DNA from: Trueperella bernardiae
GTDB lineage: Bacteria > Actinomycetota > Actinomycetes > Actinomycetales > Actinomycetaceae
Reading direction: 5' to 3'
NCBI RefSeq assembly: GCF_001469025.1
Contig: NZ_LNIZ01000004.1
Location: 1 to 64,000, forward strand
Length of the DNA stretch: 64,000 nucleotides
Part shown: positions 27,786-37,262 of the stretch, piece by piece
Layout of the letters: every line of letters begins with the position of its first letter
Position numbering within the stretch: position 1 is the stretch's first letter
Program-made: the position numbers and the translations under genes
Notes under the pieces: model-generated
Told to the model about the DNA's origin: nothing
The model's database searches: none
What the model saw: only the letters and a program-made list of their open reading frames with translations

Positions 27786-28292
27786 TTACTCGGTGTCCTC
27801 CGCCGGAGCGTCCTCAGCCTCAGCCGGGGCCTCCTCGGCCTCGACTGCGGCCTCCTCAACCTCGGCCTCCTCAGCCTCAGCGGCCTTCTGGGCAGCCTTC
27901 TCGGCCTCCTTGACAACGGCCTGCTTGGGCGAGACCGGCTCGAGAACGAGCTCGATCAGGGCCATCGGAGCGTTGTCACCCTTGCGGTTCGGCAGCTTGG
28001 TGGTACGGGTGTAGCCACCGTTGCGCTCGGCGAACTTCGGGGCGAGCTCCTCGAACAGGACGTAGGCAACCTCGCGGTCGCCGAGGACCTTGAGGGCGAG
28101 GCGACGGTTGTAGGTGTCGCCCTTCTTCGCCTTCGTGATGAGCTTCTCGATGTGCGGACGCACGCGCTTGGCACGGGCCTCCGTGGTCACAACCTGCTCA
28201 TTCATGATGAGCGACTTGCACAGGTTGGCAATAATCTTGCGCTCGTGGGACGGGCTGCCCCCGAGGCGCGGACCCTTTGCGGGCTTGGGCAT
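27786..28292 (-). CDS. rplQ: 50S ribosomal protein L17
   Basis: 168 residues. The L17 core (GPRLGGSPSHERKIIANLC to LIELVLEP) takes about 118 residues. A 50-residue Ala/Glu tail (KAAEAEEAEVEEAAVEAEE-type) follows, an extension seen in Actinobacteria. It lines the exit tunnel region of the large subunit. Last gene of the infA-to-rplQ unit; a 10-bp hairpin separates it from rpoA. Confidence 0.97.
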   Translation of the reverse strand: MPKPAKGPRLGGSPSHERKIIANLCKSLIMNEQVVTTEARAKRVRPHIEKLITKAKKGDTYNRRLALKVLGDREVAYVLFEELAPKFAERNGGYTRTTKLPNRKGDNAPMALIELVLEPVSPKQAVVKEAEKAAQKAAEAEEAEVEEAAVEAEEAPAEAEDAPAEDTE

Positions 28293-28341
28293 ATTTACTC
28301 CTCAATAACTGTGCGGGCAAGCTCTGCGAGCTCTTCCGCGC

Positions 28342-28375
28342 CTTCGCCTGCGGCGTCCTAGTCCCAGGCGAAGGT
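28342..28375 (-). other. hairpin between rpoA and rplQ
   Basis: CCTTCGCCTG and CAGGCGAAGG form a 10-bp stem with a 14-base loop, in the 93-base gap. No T-run follows, so it is likely an RNA processing or stability element. Confidence 0.5.
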
Positions 28376-28385
28376 AATTCCTAAA

Positions 28386-29381
28386 TTACGCGTCGTCGCT
28401 GAACTGCATGCCGTAGTCGTCACCGAAACCGGACATGAAGCCCGTGGGCGAATCCTTCAGACGAAGATCGAGCTTGGCCAGCTCATCCTTGACATCCTCA
28501 ATCGACTTGGCGCCGAAGTTACGGATATCGAGGAGGTCAGCCTCCGAGCGCATGACGAGCTCACCGATCGTGTGGATGCCCTCGCGCTGCAGGCAATTCT
28601 GCGAGCGGGCGGGCAGGTTCAGGATCGTGATCGGGCGCTGCAGATCCGAGGACTGCTGCTCGACAACAGGGGCTTCCTTGAGCTCCAGGCCCTCCACCTC
28701 TTCATTGAGCTCCGTGCACAGCGTAAAGAGCTCGACAAGGGTCTTGCCGGCGGACGCGAACGCGTCACGCGGCTGGGTGGACGGCTTGGTCTCCACGTCG
28801 ACAATGAGCTTGTCGAAGTCGGTACGCTGGCCCACACGCGTGGCCTCGACCTTGTAGGAAACCTTCACCACCGGCGAGTAGATCGAATCGATCGGAATAC
28901 GACCGATCTCGTAATCCGGCGAGTTGTTCTGCGCAGCGGACACGTAACCGCGGCCGCGCTCGACAGTCAGGTCAACCTCGATCTTGCCCTTCTCATTGAG
29001 GGTGGCGATCACGAGGTCCGGGTTGTGGATCTCCACGCCCGACGGGGGCGTGATGTCCGAGGCCAGGACCTGACCCGGGCCCTGCTTGCGCAGGTACATG
29101 AGAACCGGCTCATCGTGCTCGGAGGTCACAACGAGCTCCTTGAGGTTCAAGATGATCTCGGCGACATCTTCCTTGCAGCCGGGAACAGTCGAGAACTCGT
29201 GCAGGACGCCGTCGATGTGAATCGAGGTGATGGCTGCGCCGGGGATCGAGGACAGCAGCGTACGACGCAGGGAGTTACCCAGCGTGTAGCCGAAGCCGGG
29301 CTCGAGCGGGTCGAGCGTGAAACGCGAACGTGTATCGGAAAGCTTCTCTTCCGTCAGCGTGGGTCGCTGTTCAATGATCAC
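28386..29381 (-). CDS. rpoA: DNA-directed RNA polymerase subunit alpha
   Basis: 331 residues from GTG 29381. The N-terminal dimerisation domain includes [25 protein letters not shown]; the C-terminal domain, which binds UP elements and activators, has [17 protein letters not shown] and [13 protein letters not shown]. rpsD, found between rpsK and rpoA in many Actinobacteria, is missing here. Confidence 0.98.
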   Translation of the reverse strand: MIIEQRPTLTEEKLSDTRSRFTLDPLEPGFGYTLGNSLRRTLLSSIPGAAITSIHIDGVLHEFSTVPGCKEDVAEIILNLKELVVTSEHDEPVLMYLRKQGPGQVLASDITPPSGVEIHNPDLVIATLNEKGKIEVDLTVERGRGYVSAAQNNSPDYEIGRIPIDSIYSPVVKVSYKVEATRVGQRTDFDKLIVDVETKPSTQPRDAFASAGKTLVELFTLCTELNEEVEGLELKEAPVVEQQSSDLQRPITILNLPARSQNCLQREGIHTIGELVMRSEADLLDIRNFGAKSIEDVKDELAKLDLRLKDSPTGFMSGFGDDYGMQFSDDA

Positions 29382-29448
29382 TGGTGATGTCCTTTCAACG
29401 GGTGCCCGCTATATGACACCCTGATTCTCTGATGTGGGTTCATCCCCT

Positions 29449-29487
29449 GCAGGGCGTGGCCCTGCGGCTTGAGGCCCCAAAGGGCCT
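29449..29487 (-). other. two adjacent hairpins between rpsK and rpoA
   Basis: GCAGGGC-GTG-GCCCTGC (29449-29465) and AGGCCC-CAAA-GGGCCT (29472-29487) sit in tandem within the 110-base gap. They may be processing sites or a partial terminator. Confidence 0.5.
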
Positions 29488-29491
29488 GCGA

Positions 29492-29884
29492 TCACACACG
29501 ACGGCGCTTGGGCGGGCGGCAGCCGTTATGCGCCTGCGGGGTCACGTCGGAAATCGAGGTGACCTCCAGGCCGGACGCGGTCAGCGAACGAATCGCGGTC
29601 TCGCGGCCGGAGCCCGGGCCCTTGACGAAGACGTCGACCTTCTTCAGGCCCATGTCCATCGCACGACGCGCGGCATTCTCAGCGGCGAGCTGAGCGGCGT
29701 ACGGCGTGGACTTACGCGAACCCTTGAAGCCGACCATGCCCGCCGACGCCGTAGCGAGGACCTCGCCCTTGGCATCGGTGATCGAGACGATCGTGTTATT
29801 GAAGGTGGACTTGATGTGCGCCTGTCCGTTGAGGACGTTCTTACGCGCAGCCTTACGCGGGCGGCGCTGAGTCTTAGGTGGCAT
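29492..29884 (-). CDS. rpsK: 30S ribosomal protein S11
   Basis: 130 residues; basic start ([15 protein letters not shown]), [36 protein letters not shown] and the C-terminal [15 protein letters not shown] that is invariant in S11. It forms part of the platform with S6, S18 and S21. It follows rpsM by 17 bases. Confidence 0.98.
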   Translation of the reverse strand: MPPKTQRRPRKAARKNVLNGQAHIKSTFNNTIVSITDAKGEVLATASAGMVGFKGSRKSTPYAAQLAAENAARRAMDMGLKKVDVFVKGPGSGRETAIRSLTASGLEVTSISDVTPQAHNGCRPPKRRRV

Positions 29885-29901
29885 GTTTAAACTCCTCTAC
29901 C

Positions 29902-30270
29902 CTACTTCTTCTTGCCTGCGACAGTCCGCTTCGGACCCTTGCGGGTACGCGCGTTCGTCTTCGTACGCTGACCGTGCACGGGCAGGCCACGACGGTGGCG
30001 GATACCCTGGTAGCAACCAATCTCGACCTTGCGGCGAATGTCGGCCTGGATCTCGCGGCGAAGATCGCCCTCGACCTTGTAGTGCTCGTCGATGTGGTTC
30101 TTGAGTTTAACCAGATCCTCCTCGGTCAGATCCTTCACGCGGATGTCCGGATTCACACCGGTGGCCGCGAGGGTCTCCTGAGAACGGGTCCGGCCGATGC
30201 CGAAAATGTACGTAAGCGCAATCTCGACGCGCTTTTCGCGCGGGAGATCAACGCCGGAAAGACGTGCCAT
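29902..30270 (-). CDS. rpsM: 30S ribosomal protein S13
   Basis: 122 residues; [34 protein letters not shown] and the basic C-terminus [19 protein letters not shown] that contacts P-site tRNA. ATG start. It precedes rpsK and follows rpmJ. Confidence 0.98.
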   Translation of the reverse strand: MARLSGVDLPREKRVEIALTYIFGIGRTRSQETLAATGVNPDIRVKDLTEEDLVKLKNHIDEHYKVEGDLRREIQADIRRKVEIGCYQGIRHRRGLPVHGQRTKTNARTRKGPKRTVAGKKK

Positions 30271-30403
30271 GTTGTGGCTCCCTATTGTCTTCTTCCGAAG
30301 GTGTGGAGCATTACTGTCCCTGATCGGGCCTCAGCCTTCGGACTGAGGGTTGTGCTTTCGCACTAGTAATGCAATTGCTGCGGGTTACCCCGCGATCTGT
30401 GAC

Positions 30404-30517
30404 TTAGCCTTGGCGCTGCTTGTGGCGCGGGTTATCGCAGATAACCATGACGCGACCGTGGCGACGAATCACCTTGCAGTTGTCGCAGATCTTCTTAACA
30501 CTAGGCTTGACCTTCAT
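30404..30517 (-). CDS. rpmJ: 50S ribosomal protein L36
   Basis: 37 residues from ATG 30517, starting [19 protein letters not shown], then [15 protein letters not shown]. Zinc ligands are C11, C14, C27 and H32, so this is the zinc-binding form. Position between infA and rpsM is standard. It is shorter than usual gene-calling limits. Confidence 0.96.
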   Translation of the reverse strand: MKVKPSVKKICDNCKVIRRHGRVMVICDNPRHKQRQG

Positions 30518-30557
30518 TCGGGTGCTTCCTGTTGCCAAAGTGGCGGTAGAGTGCGGT

Positions 30558-30779
30558 TTACTTGTAGCGATAAACGATCCGGCCGCGGCTGAGATCGTAG
30601 GGCGTGAGCTCTACAACCACCCGGTCTTCCGGAAGGATCCTGATGTAGTGCTGACGCATCTTGCCAGAGATGTGTGCGAGCACCATATGCCCGTTTTCCA
30701 ACTCGACACGAAACATCGCGTTAGGCAAGGCCTCAGTGACCGTGCCCTCTACCTCGATGACGCCTTCTTTTTTCGCCAT
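30558..30779 (-). CDS. infA: translation initiation factor IF-1
   Basis: 73 residues with an S1-like OB fold: [35 protein letters not shown] and [14 protein letters not shown]. It binds the A site of the 30S subunit during initiation. It has its own promoter (TTCGAA-17-TAGTAT) and starts the infA-rpmJ-rpsM-rpsK-rpoA-rplQ unit. Confidence 0.98.
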   Translation of the reverse strand: MAKKEGVIEVEGTVTEALPNAMFRVELENGHMVLAHISGKMRQHYIRILPEDRVVVELTPYDLSRGRIVYRYK

Positions 30780-30848
30780 GTTCCCCGCTTAACTGAAATT
30801 GCTATCGCCGGACGGATCCGACGGGTACCGACGTGGCACCAACGTTCA

Positions 30849-30877
30849 ATACTACGGGATCGGCCCAACCGTTCGAA
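30849..30877 (-). promoter_or_regulatory. candidate promoter of infA
   Basis: On the minus strand TTCGAA (30872-30877), 17 bases, then TAGTAT (30849-30854), giving a leader of about 65 bases before the infA ATG. The close fit to the -10 and the exact 17-base spacing support it. Confidence 0.55.
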
Positions 30878-30899
30878 AGGGCGTTCGCGGTGTATCTCG

Positions 30900-31727
30900 T
30901 CACGCCTCGAGCGGGACGGGAACAATGCCGTACGGCGCCAGCCCTCCGACTCCCCCGTCCGGCGCGGTCAGCACCCAGATGCCACCCTTGTGCTTGGCCA
31001 CCATGTGCTCCCAGTGGCAGGCGTCCGAGCCGTCCTGCGTGCGCACCGTCCACTCGTCGTCGTCGACGCTCGTGGCCTGGTTGCCCGCCGCCAGCATCGG
31101 CTCGATGCACAGCACCATTCCGCGCTTGAGCTTCGGGCTACGCCCCGACGTGCGATAATTGAGGACCTCCGGGTCCTGATGCATCGACGTGCCAATCCCG
31201 TGGCCGACGTAGTCGAGCAGGATGTCGGGCTGGTCGGCGTCGTCGAGGCCGGTGACGTAGTCGTCGATCGCGTTGCCGATGTCCGCCACACGCTTCCCGG
31301 TGGCCATCGCCGCAATCCCTACCCACATCGATTCACGTGTGATGTCATTCAGCCGCTCGCGCGCCTCCCGCACCTGCGGGTCTCCCCCGGGCAGGACCAC
31401 CGAAATCGCGGCATCCCCGTGCCACCCATCGACGACGGCGCCGCAGTCCATCGACACCAGGTCCCCCGGCTGCAACTCGAGCGGGCCGGGGATACCGTGG
31501 ACGACGACGTCGTTGACCGACGCGCAAATCTGGCCCGGGTAGTCGTAGTACCCGTAAAAATTGGAGACCGCGCCGTGGGCTTGCAGGACGTCGAGGGCAA
31601 TCGCGTCGAGGTCCGCCGTGGTCATGCCCGCACGAATCTGATCGCGCAACGCCGTGTGAATCGCCGCCACCACAAGGCCAGCCTTGCGCATGGCGACGAT
31701 CTGGGCGTCAGACTTGTACTCGATCAC
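30900..31727 (-). CDS. map: type I methionine aminopeptidase
   Basis: 275 residues from a GTG overlapping the adk stop (GTGA). Metal ligands are in MDCGAVVDGWHGDAAIS (two Asp), DYVGHGIGTSMHQDPEV (His) and the later MVLCIEPM and DDDEWTVRTQD (two Glu/Asp region). It removes N-terminal Met from nascent proteins. It lacks the N-terminal SH3-binding extension of the longer actinobacterial Map form. Third gene of secY-adk-map. Confidence 0.97.
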   Translation of the reverse strand: MIEYKSDAQIVAMRKAGLVVAAIHTALRDQIRAGMTTADLDAIALDVLQAHGAVSNFYGYYDYPGQICASVNDVVVHGIPGPLELQPGDLVSMDCGAVVDGWHGDAAISVVLPGGDPQVREARERLNDITRESMWVGIAAMATGKRVADIGNAIDDYVTGLDDADQPDILLDYVGHGIGTSMHQDPEVLNYRTSGRSPKLKRGMVLCIEPMLAAGNQATSVDDDEWTVRTQDGSDACHWEHMVAKHKGGIWVLTAPDGGVGGLAPYGIVPVPLEA

Positions 31728-32308
31728 TTTGAGCCCAGGAAAGCCCGGCAGCCGGCAATCAGGCGGTCGCGCACTTCTTCGATCGTGCCGCGGCCGTCGA
31801 TCGGCACGAGGATCCCGCGCTTGCGGTAGACGTCCAAAAGCGGCTGGGTCTTCTCGTGGTAGACCTCAATACGGTGGCGGATGACCTCTTCCGTGTCATC
31901 CTCGCGCCCCTCAACCTCGGCTCGCTTGAGAAGACGATCCACGATCGCCTCTTCCGGGAAGTCGAGCTCAATCACGGCGTCGAGCGGAGCATCCCGCTCC
32001 TCGAGCATCTTGTCCAACGCCTCGACCTGCGCGAGCGTTCGCGGATACCCATCAAGGAGGAAGCCATTCTCCGCGCCCGTTTCATCCAGGCGAGAGGCCA
32101 CAAGGCGATCCGTCAGCTCGTCAGGCACGAGGTTGCCCTCATTGATGTAGGAGGCGATCAGATCGCCGAGCTCGGAACCGGACGTAATGACGTCGCGAAA
32201 CGCCTGGCCGGTAGAAAGCCACGGAATGCCCAGGCGTTCAGAGACGCCGGCTGCCTGCGTGCCCTTGCCAGCCCCGGGAGGGCCAACAATGACGAGACGG
32301 TAATTCAT
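31724..32308 (-). CDS. adk: adenylate kinase (short-lid form)
   Basis: 194 residues. VIVGPPGAGKGTQAAGVSERL is the P-loop; FLLDGYPRTLAQ and DRLLKRAEVEGREDD mark the AMP site and the short lid. The length and the lack of a long or zinc-binding lid indicate the short form common in Actinobacteria. The ATG overlaps the secY stop (ATGA). It balances ATP, ADP and AMP. Confidence 0.98.
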   Translation of the reverse strand: MNYRLVIVGPPGAGKGTQAAGVSERLGIPWLSTGQAFRDVITSGSELGDLIASYINEGNLVPDELTDRLVASRLDETGAENGFLLDGYPRTLAQVEALDKMLEERDAPLDAVIELDFPEEAIVDRLLKRAEVEGREDDTEEVIRHRIEVYHEKTQPLLDVYRKRGILVPIDGRGTIEEVRDRLIAGCRAFLGSK

Positions 32309-33591
32309 CGGAGGAATCCTTCATAGTGACGCTGTTGGAGCTGAGCGTCGATGTCCTTCACGGTCTGGAGGCCGACGCCCACGAGAATAATAATCGACGT
32401 TCCACCGAAGGATAGGGAATTAATACCCATGGAGTTGAAGACGATCTGCGGAATGAGCGCGATAATCGCGAGGTACATCGCACCCACCCAGTTGATGCGG
32501 TTAATGACGTAGCGCAGGTAGTCGGCGGTCGGCTGCCCGGCGCGTATGCCCGGCACGAAGCCGCCGTAACGCTTCATGTTGTCCGCGATCTCCTCCGGGT
32601 TAAACGTGATGGAGGTGTAGAAGAACGCGAAGAAGATGATGAGGAGCGCATACATGACCAGGTACCAGCCCGAGCCGTGCGAGAAGTTCTCCGCCACCCA
32701 GCGTGTCCAGCCGGAGTTCTGGTCACCGAACTGGGCGATCATTTGCGGCAGGCCAAGGATGGAGGACGCGAAGATCACGGGGATCACGTTCGCCATGTTG
32801 ATCTTCAGCGGAATGTAGGTGGAGGTGCCGCCGTAAGTACGACGACCGACCACGCGCTTGGCGTACTGGACCGGGATGCGACGCTGGGACTGCTCCACGA
32901 ACACGACCACGAGCGTGATCGCCAGGAACATCGCGAGCACGATGAGGAGGCGGGAGACGCCGCCGTCGGAACGGTAGACGTTCGTGAGCATCGTGGGGAA
33001 CGACGCCGCGATACCCGTGAAGATGAGCAGCGACATGCCGTTGCCAACTCCGCGCTCGGTGATCAGCTCGCCCAGCCACATGATGAGGCCCGTACCGGCG
33101 GTCACCGCGAGGATGGTCAGCAGGTATTTGCCCGGGTTCGCGTTCGGGATCGGGTCAACCGTGCACAGCTGGAAGATCGAAGAATTAGCCACCGACACGA
33201 TCACCGAGGCCTGGAGGACAGCCAAAAAGATCGTGAGGTAACGGGTGTACTCGGTCAGCTTCGCCTGACCGGTCTGCCCTTCCTTGTGTAGCTCCTCGAA
33301 GCGCGGGATGACCACTCGCATGAGCTGGACGATAATCGACGCCGTAATGTAGGGCATGATGCCCAGGGCGAAGATCGACAGCTGCAGGAAGCCACCGCCC
33401 GAGAACATATTCAACATCGTCAACAGATCAGCGCTACCCTGCTCGTCCAGACACTGCTTGACGTTGGCGTACGACACAAACGGTGCAGGCATGTAGGTAC
33501 CGAGGCGATAGATCGCCATGATAAACATCGTAAAAAGAAGCTTGCGCCTCAGATCCGGTGTACGGAATGCCGATACCAGTGCTTTGAACAA
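32305..33591 (-). CDS. secY: preprotein translocase subunit SecY
   Basis: 428 residues, ten membrane helices forming the Sec channel. MFSGGGFLQLSIFALGIMPYI (plug and helix 2 region), GNGMSLLIFTGI and RYGGFVPGIRAGQPTADYL are conserved landmarks. It starts a separate secY-adk-map unit: a terminator hairpin after rplO, a promoter candidate and two leader stem-loops precede it. Confidence 0.97.
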   Translation of the reverse strand: MFKALVSAFRTPDLRRKLLFTMFIMAIYRLGTYMPAPFVSYANVKQCLDEQGSADLLTMLNMFSGGGFLQLSIFALGIMPYITASIIVQLMRVVIPRFEELHKEGQTGQAKLTEYTRYLTIFLAVLQASVIVSVANSSIFQLCTVDPIPNANPGKYLLTILAVTAGTGLIMWLGELITERGVGNGMSLLIFTGIAASFPTMLTNVYRSDGGVSRLLIVLAMFLAITLVVVFVEQSQRRIPVQYAKRVVGRRTYGGTSTYIPLKINMANVIPVIFASSILGLPQMIAQFGDQNSGWTRWVAENFSHGSGWYLVMYALLIIFFAFFYTSITFNPEEIADNMKRYGGFVPGIRAGQPTADYLRYVINRINWVGAMYLAIIALIPQIVFNSMGINSLSFGGTSIIILVGVGLQTVKDIDAQLQQRHYEGFLR

Positions 33592-33652
33592 AACAATCCT
33601 CCAAATGCCAGCCCGTGGGCCGTCGCGTGGTGCCCGATCAATCGAGCTCGTG

Positions 33653-33694
33653 AGATCTGCGCATGCAGATCTTGCCGGTGTCTAGGCAGACACC
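33653..33694 (-). other. tandem stem-loops in the secY leader
   Basis: On the transcript, GGTGTCT-GCCT-AGACACC (33677-33694) is followed four bases later by AGATCTGC-ATGC-GCAGATCT (33653-33672), then 60 bases to the secY start. Both are perfect stems with 4-base loops. No T-run follows. They resemble a regulatory leader or RNA-stability element. Confidence 0.6.
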
Positions 33695-33699
33695 GTTTC

Positions 33700-33728
33700 A
33701 CTATACCTACTCCCACCCTGATACAAAT
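33700..33728 (-). promoter_or_regulatory. candidate promoter of secY-adk-map
   Basis: TATAGT (33700-33705) on the minus strand, with a TTGTAT/TTTGTA-type -35 15-17 bases upstream (33721-33728). It places the transcript start just before the tandem stem-loops. Confidence 0.5.
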
Positions 33729-33769
33729 AACCAAAATGGACGGATGTGCGACAAATCGCGGTGAAACGC

Positions 33770-33800
33770 AATTGGCCCCCACAGGTTGTGGGGGCCAATT
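33770..33800 (-). terminator. terminator hairpin after rplO
   Basis: AATTGGCCCCCACA, three-base loop, TGTGGGGGCCAATT: a 14-bp perfect stem nine bases past the rplO stop. It separates the S10-spc operon from secY-adk-map. Confidence 0.8.
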
Positions 33801-33809
33801 GACTAAGTG

Positions 33810-34283
33810 TTAGGCATCTCGCTTCGCCAGCGTTCCGCCAGCGGCCTCGATCTTGGCCTGGGCCGACGCCGACCAGGCGTCGACCACGGCGTTGATCTTG
33901 ACCGTGATCTCACCGGTGCCAAGAATCTTGACCGGGCGGTTCTTGCGAACCGCGCCCTTGGCCACGAGCTGCTCGACGGTGACGTCGCCACCCTCGGGGA
34001 ACAACTCGTTCAGGGCGTCAAGGTTGACAACCTGGTAGTAGACCTTGGCCGGGTTCTTGAAGCCGCGCAGCTTCGGCAGACGCATGTGGAGCGGCATCTG
34101 GCCACCCTCAAAGCCCGGACGAACCGTGTTGCGGGCGTGCGTACCCTTGGTGCCACGGCCCGCGGTCTTACCGCGCTTGCCGCCCTCACCGCGACCAGCG
34201 CGGATCTTGGCTTTGTTCGAGCCCGGGGCCGGACGCAGGTCGTGAATCTTCAGCGGCTCCGACTTGGTCGTCGAATCAGTCAT
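33810..34283 (-). CDS. rplO: 50S ribosomal protein L15
   Basis: 157 residues. [20 protein letters not shown], the glycine/lysine-rich [12 protein letters not shown] region and [19 protein letters not shown] are L15 signatures. The start overlaps the rpmD stop (TAATG). Last gene of the S10-spc operon, closed by a strong hairpin. Confidence 0.98.
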   Translation of the reverse strand: MTDSTTKSEPLKIHDLRPAPGSNKAKIRAGRGEGGKRGKTAGRGTKGTHARNTVRPGFEGGQMPLHMRLPKLRGFKNPAKVYYQVVNLDALNELFPEGGDVTVEQLVAKGAVRKNRPVKILGTGEITVKINAVVDAWSASAQAKIEAAGGTLAKRDA

Positions 34284-34462
34284 TACTCGACCTCCTCCAC
34301 ATCGACCAGGTGTGTCACCTTACGGACCTGGCCGCGGATCGCGGCGTTGTCCTGGTGGGTCACGCTCTGGTGAATCTTGTGCAGGCCAAGGGAGGCGATG
34401 GTCGCCTTCTGGGACTGCGTGGCCCCAACGAGGCCCTTCTTCTGCGTAATCTTCAGCATCAT
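34283..34462 (-). CDS. rpmD: 50S ribosomal protein L30
   Basis: 59 residues reading [20 protein letters not shown], then [10 protein letters not shown] and [20 protein letters not shown] 34462 overlaps the rpsE stop as ATGA and has GGAG seven bases upstream; ATG 34459 is also possible. Short gene between rpsE and rplO, as usual. Confidence 0.95.
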   Translation of the reverse strand: MMLKITQKKGLVGATQSQKATIASLGLHKIHQSVTHQDNAAIRGQVRKVTHLVDVEEVE

Positions 34463-35148
34463 GCACCAACTCCTGCGGCGGCAGCCTCGTTCTCTTCGCG
34501 CTTAGCTTCGAGCTCGGCGTCCTCGCGCTCCTTGGCCTCGTGCTCGGCACGGACCCGGAGCATCGCAGCCGGGGCAACCTGGTCAACAGGCAGGCCACGG
34601 CGAGCCGCAACCGCCTCGGGCTGCTCAAGCTGCTTGAGCGCCGCGACGGTGGCGTGCACGATATTGATCGCGTTGGACGAGCCAAGCGACTTCGACAGGA
34701 TGTCATGGATGCCAGCGGCCTCCATGACGGCGCGAACCGGGCCACCCGCGATAACGCCGGTACCGGCGGACGCCGGACGCAGGAGGACGACGCCGGCGGC
34801 GTCCTCGCCCTGCACCAGGTGCGGGATGGTGGTGCCGATGCGCGGAACCTTGAAGAAGTTCTTCTTCGCCTTCTCGGTGCCCTTCGCAATAGCGGCCGGC
34901 ACTTCCTTGGCCTTGCCGTAGCCGACGCCAACGGTGCCGTTGCCATCGCCCACCACGACGAGCGCGGTGAAGGCCATGCGACGGCCGCCCTTGACGGTCT
35001 TGGCAACACGGTTAATGGTCACGACGCGCTCGATGTAGGCATTCCTGTCATCTGCGCGACGATCGGTACGACGCTCGTTGCGACGCTCGCGGTTGCCGCG
35101 CTCCTCGCGGTCACCCTCGGAGCGGCGTCCACGCTGCTCTGCAGCCAT
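34459..35148 (-). CDS. rpsE: 30S ribosomal protein S5
   Basis: 229 residues, longer than the usual 165-200. An arginine-rich N-terminal extension (about 35 residues) and a Glu/Ala-rich C-terminal tail (about 35) flank the core ([37 protein letters not shown]). S5 takes part in decoding accuracy and mRNA unwinding. It couples to rpmD. Confidence 0.97.
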   Translation of the reverse strand: MAAEQRGRRSEGDREERGNRERRNERRTDRRADDRNAYIERVVTINRVAKTVKGGRRMAFTALVVVGDGNGTVGVGYGKAKEVPAAIAKGTEKAKKNFFKVPRIGTTIPHLVQGEDAAGVVLLRPASAGTGVIAGGPVRAVMEAAGIHDILSKSLGSSNAINIVHATVAALKQLEQPEAVAARRGLPVDQVAPAAMLRVRAEHEAKEREDAELEAKREENEAAAAGVGA

Positions 35149-35170
35149 GTCTATATCCTCTCGTTTCAGA

Positions 35171-35527
35171 TCACAGGTTCAGGCCGGCTTCGCGGGCGCC
35201 ATCGGCAACCGCGGCCACGCGACCGTGATACTTGTTTCCACCGCGGTCGAGAACGACGGCGGAAACGCCGGCCTCGATCGCGCGCTTACCAATGCGCTCA
35301 CCCACGATGCGGGCGGCGCCCACCTTGCCCTCGGTGTCCGACGGGAAGTCGGCCTCGAGCGTGGAGGCGTAGGCCAGGGTCTTGCCCTCCGAATCGTCGA
35401 TGACCTGGGCGATCATGTGACGGTTCGAACGGGAGACGGCCAGACGGGGACGCTCAGCGGTTCCAACGACGCGCTTGCGAAGGCGCTGGTGGCGGCGCTT
35501 ACGCGCAGCAAACTTGTGACTAGACAT
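35171..35527 (-). CDS. rplR: 50S ribosomal protein L18
   Basis: 118 residues; [20 protein letters not shown] and [26 protein letters not shown] are L18 signatures. It binds 5S rRNA. The ATG overlaps the rplF stop (TAATG). Confidence 0.98.
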   Translation of the reverse strand: MSSHKFAARKRRHQRLRKRVVGTAERPRLAVSRSNRHMIAQVIDDSEGKTLAYASTLEADFPSDTEGKVGAARIVGERIGKRAIEAGVSAVVLDRGGNKYHGRVAAVADGAREAGLNL

Positions 35528-36063
35528 TACTTACCAGCCTTTCCAGCCTTGCGACGCACCTGCTCGCCAGCGTAACGAATACCCTTGCCCTTGTATGGTT
35601 CGGGCTTGCGCAGCTTGCGAATAGAGGCGGCCATCTCGCCAACCTTCTGCTTGTCGATACCGACGACCGAGAACTTGGTCGGCCCTTCAACCACGAAGGA
35701 GATGCCCTCGGTGGCCTTGACCAGGATCGTGTGCGAGTAGCCGAGGGAGAACTCGAGGTCCGAGCCCTTAGCCAGCACGCGGTAACCGGTACCGTGAATC
35801 TCAAGGTCCTTCTTGTAACCCTCGGTCACGCCAATGATGTTATTAGCCACGAGGGTACGGGTCAGGCCGTGAAGCGAACGCGACTCGCGCTCGTCATTCG
35901 GACGGGTGACGACGATCTGGCCGTCCTCCACCTTGACCTCGATCGGGGACGCGACGGTGAGCTCAAGCTCGCCCTTCGGTCCCTTGACCTTGACGTTGTT
36001 GCCATCAATGGCGACGTCGACGCCGGACGGGATAGAAATTGGGAGCTTACCAATACGTGACAT
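35527..36063 (-). CDS. rplF: 50S ribosomal protein L6
   Basis: 178 residues with two similar domains; [20 protein letters not shown] at the start and [19 protein letters not shown] near the end. L6 lies near the factor-binding site. It is coupled to rplR by TAATG and follows rpsH by 14 bases. Confidence 0.98.
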   Translation of the reverse strand: MSRIGKLPISIPSGVDVAIDGNNVKVKGPKGELELTVASPIEVKVEDGQIVVTRPNDERESRSLHGLTRTLVANNIIGVTEGYKKDLEIHGTGYRVLAKGSDLEFSLGYSHTILVKATEGISFVVEGPTKFSVVGIDKQKVGEMAASIRKLRKPEPYKGKGIRYAGEQVRRKAGKAGK

Positions 36064-36077
36064 TGCAGCCCTTCCTT

Positions 36078-36476
36078 CTACCAGATGTAGGCGAGGACTT
36101 CCCCACCTACGCCCTTGTCCTTGGCCTCGCGGTCGGTGAGGAGGCCGGAGGACGTGGACAAGATTGCCACGCCCAGGCCGCCCAGGACTTGAGGGAGATT
36201 GGTCGACTTGGCGTACACGCGAAGTCCCGGCTTCGAAATGCGGCGCAGGCCGGCGAGCGAGCGCTCGCGGTTCGGGCCGTACTTCAGGGTCAGGGTGAGC
36301 GTCTTGCCCACCTTGGCGTCTTCGACGGTGAAACCGTCGATGTAACCCTCACGCTTGAGGATGTCGGCGATCGACGCCTTCATCTTCGAGTACGGCATTT
36401 CAACCGACTCGTGGAACGCCGAGTTGGCGTTGCGCAGACGCGTGAGCATATCTGCAATGGGGTCTGTCATAGACAT
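36078..36476 (-). CDS. rpsH: 30S ribosomal protein S8
   Basis: 132 residues; [14 protein letters not shown] at the start and the C-terminal [20 protein letters not shown], the 16S rRNA-binding signature. In E. coli S8 represses the spc operon; whether this applies here is not visible. Confidence 0.98.
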   Translation of the reverse strand: MSMTDPIADMLTRLRNANSAFHESVEMPYSKMKASIADILKREGYIDGFTVEDAKVGKTLTLTLKYGPNRERSLAGLRRISKPGLRVYAKSTNLPQVLGGLGVAILSTSSGLLTDREAKDKGVGGEVLAYIW

Positions 36477-36531
36477 CGGGCCACAGCCCTTCCTCGTCGT
36501 GGTTTCCTTACCGGACCTGCGACGTAGTTTC

Positions 36532-36717
36532 TTACCAGCTTGCCTTCTTTACGCCCGGGAGCTCGCCCGCGAGGGCCATCTCACGAACACAGACTCGGCA
36601 CAGGCCGAACTTACGGTAGACGGAGTGCGGACGACCGCAACGCTGACAGCGCGTGTAGGCGCGAACAGCGTACTTCGGCTTCCGGGCCGCCTTTTGCTTG
36701 AGAGCAGTCTTTGCCAT
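36532..36717 (-). CDS. rpsZ: 30S ribosomal protein S14, zinc-binding type Z
   Basis: 61 residues with [20 protein letters not shown], the four-cysteine zinc ribbon of the short S14 form. Actinobacteria can also carry a zinc-free paralogue made under zinc limitation, not seen here. The start overlaps the rplE stop (TAATG pattern at 36717). Confidence 0.97.
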   Translation of the reverse strand: MAKTALKQKAARKPKYAVRAYTRCQRCGRPHSVYRKFGLCRVCVREMALAGELPGVKKASW

Positions 36718-37262
36718 TAGTCCTCCTTGAACGGGAAGCCGAGGTGGCGCAGGAGCGCGCGGCCCTCGTCGTCGGTCGTCGCGGTGGTGACAAAGGTGAT
36801 ATCCATGCCGCGGACGCGATCAATCTTGTCCATGTCGATCTCGTGGAACACGGTCTGCTCGGTCAGGCCGAACGTGTAGTTCCCGTTGCCGTCGAACTGC
36901 TTGGGCGACAGGCCGCGGAAGTCGCGGATGCGCGGCAGCGCGGTGGACAGAAGACGGTCCAGGAACTCCCACATGCGGTCACCGCGGAGGGTGACGTGGC
37001 AACCGATGGCCTGACCCTCACGCAGCTTGAACTGCGCGATGGACTTGCGGGCCTTCGTCACCTGGGGCTTCTGGCCGGTGATCGCGGTGATGTCCGCAAT
37101 CGCGCCGTCGAGAATCTTGGAATCGCGAGCGGCTTCGCCCACGCCCATGTTGACGACGATCTTGTCCAGACCACCCACGTTGTTCACGTTGGTGTGGTTG
37201 AACTCCTTCTGCAGCGCCGGGAGGATCTCCTCGCGGTACTTGGTCTTCAGACGAGGGGTCAC
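36717..37262 (-). CDS. rplE: 50S ribosomal protein L5
   Basis: 181 residues from GTG 37262, overlapping the rplX stop as [24 protein letters not shown] and [21 protein letters not shown] are typical. Binds 5S rRNA and contacts the small subunit through a bridge. Confidence 0.98.
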   Translation of the reverse strand: MTPRLKTKYREEILPALQKEFNHTNVNNVGGLDKIVVNMGVGEAARDSKILDGAIADITAITGQKPQVTKARKSIAQFKLREGQAIGCHVTLRGDRMWEFLDRLLSTALPRIRDFRGLSPKQFDGNGNYTFGLTEQTVFHEIDMDKIDRVRGMDITFVTTATTDDEGRALLRHLGFPFKED

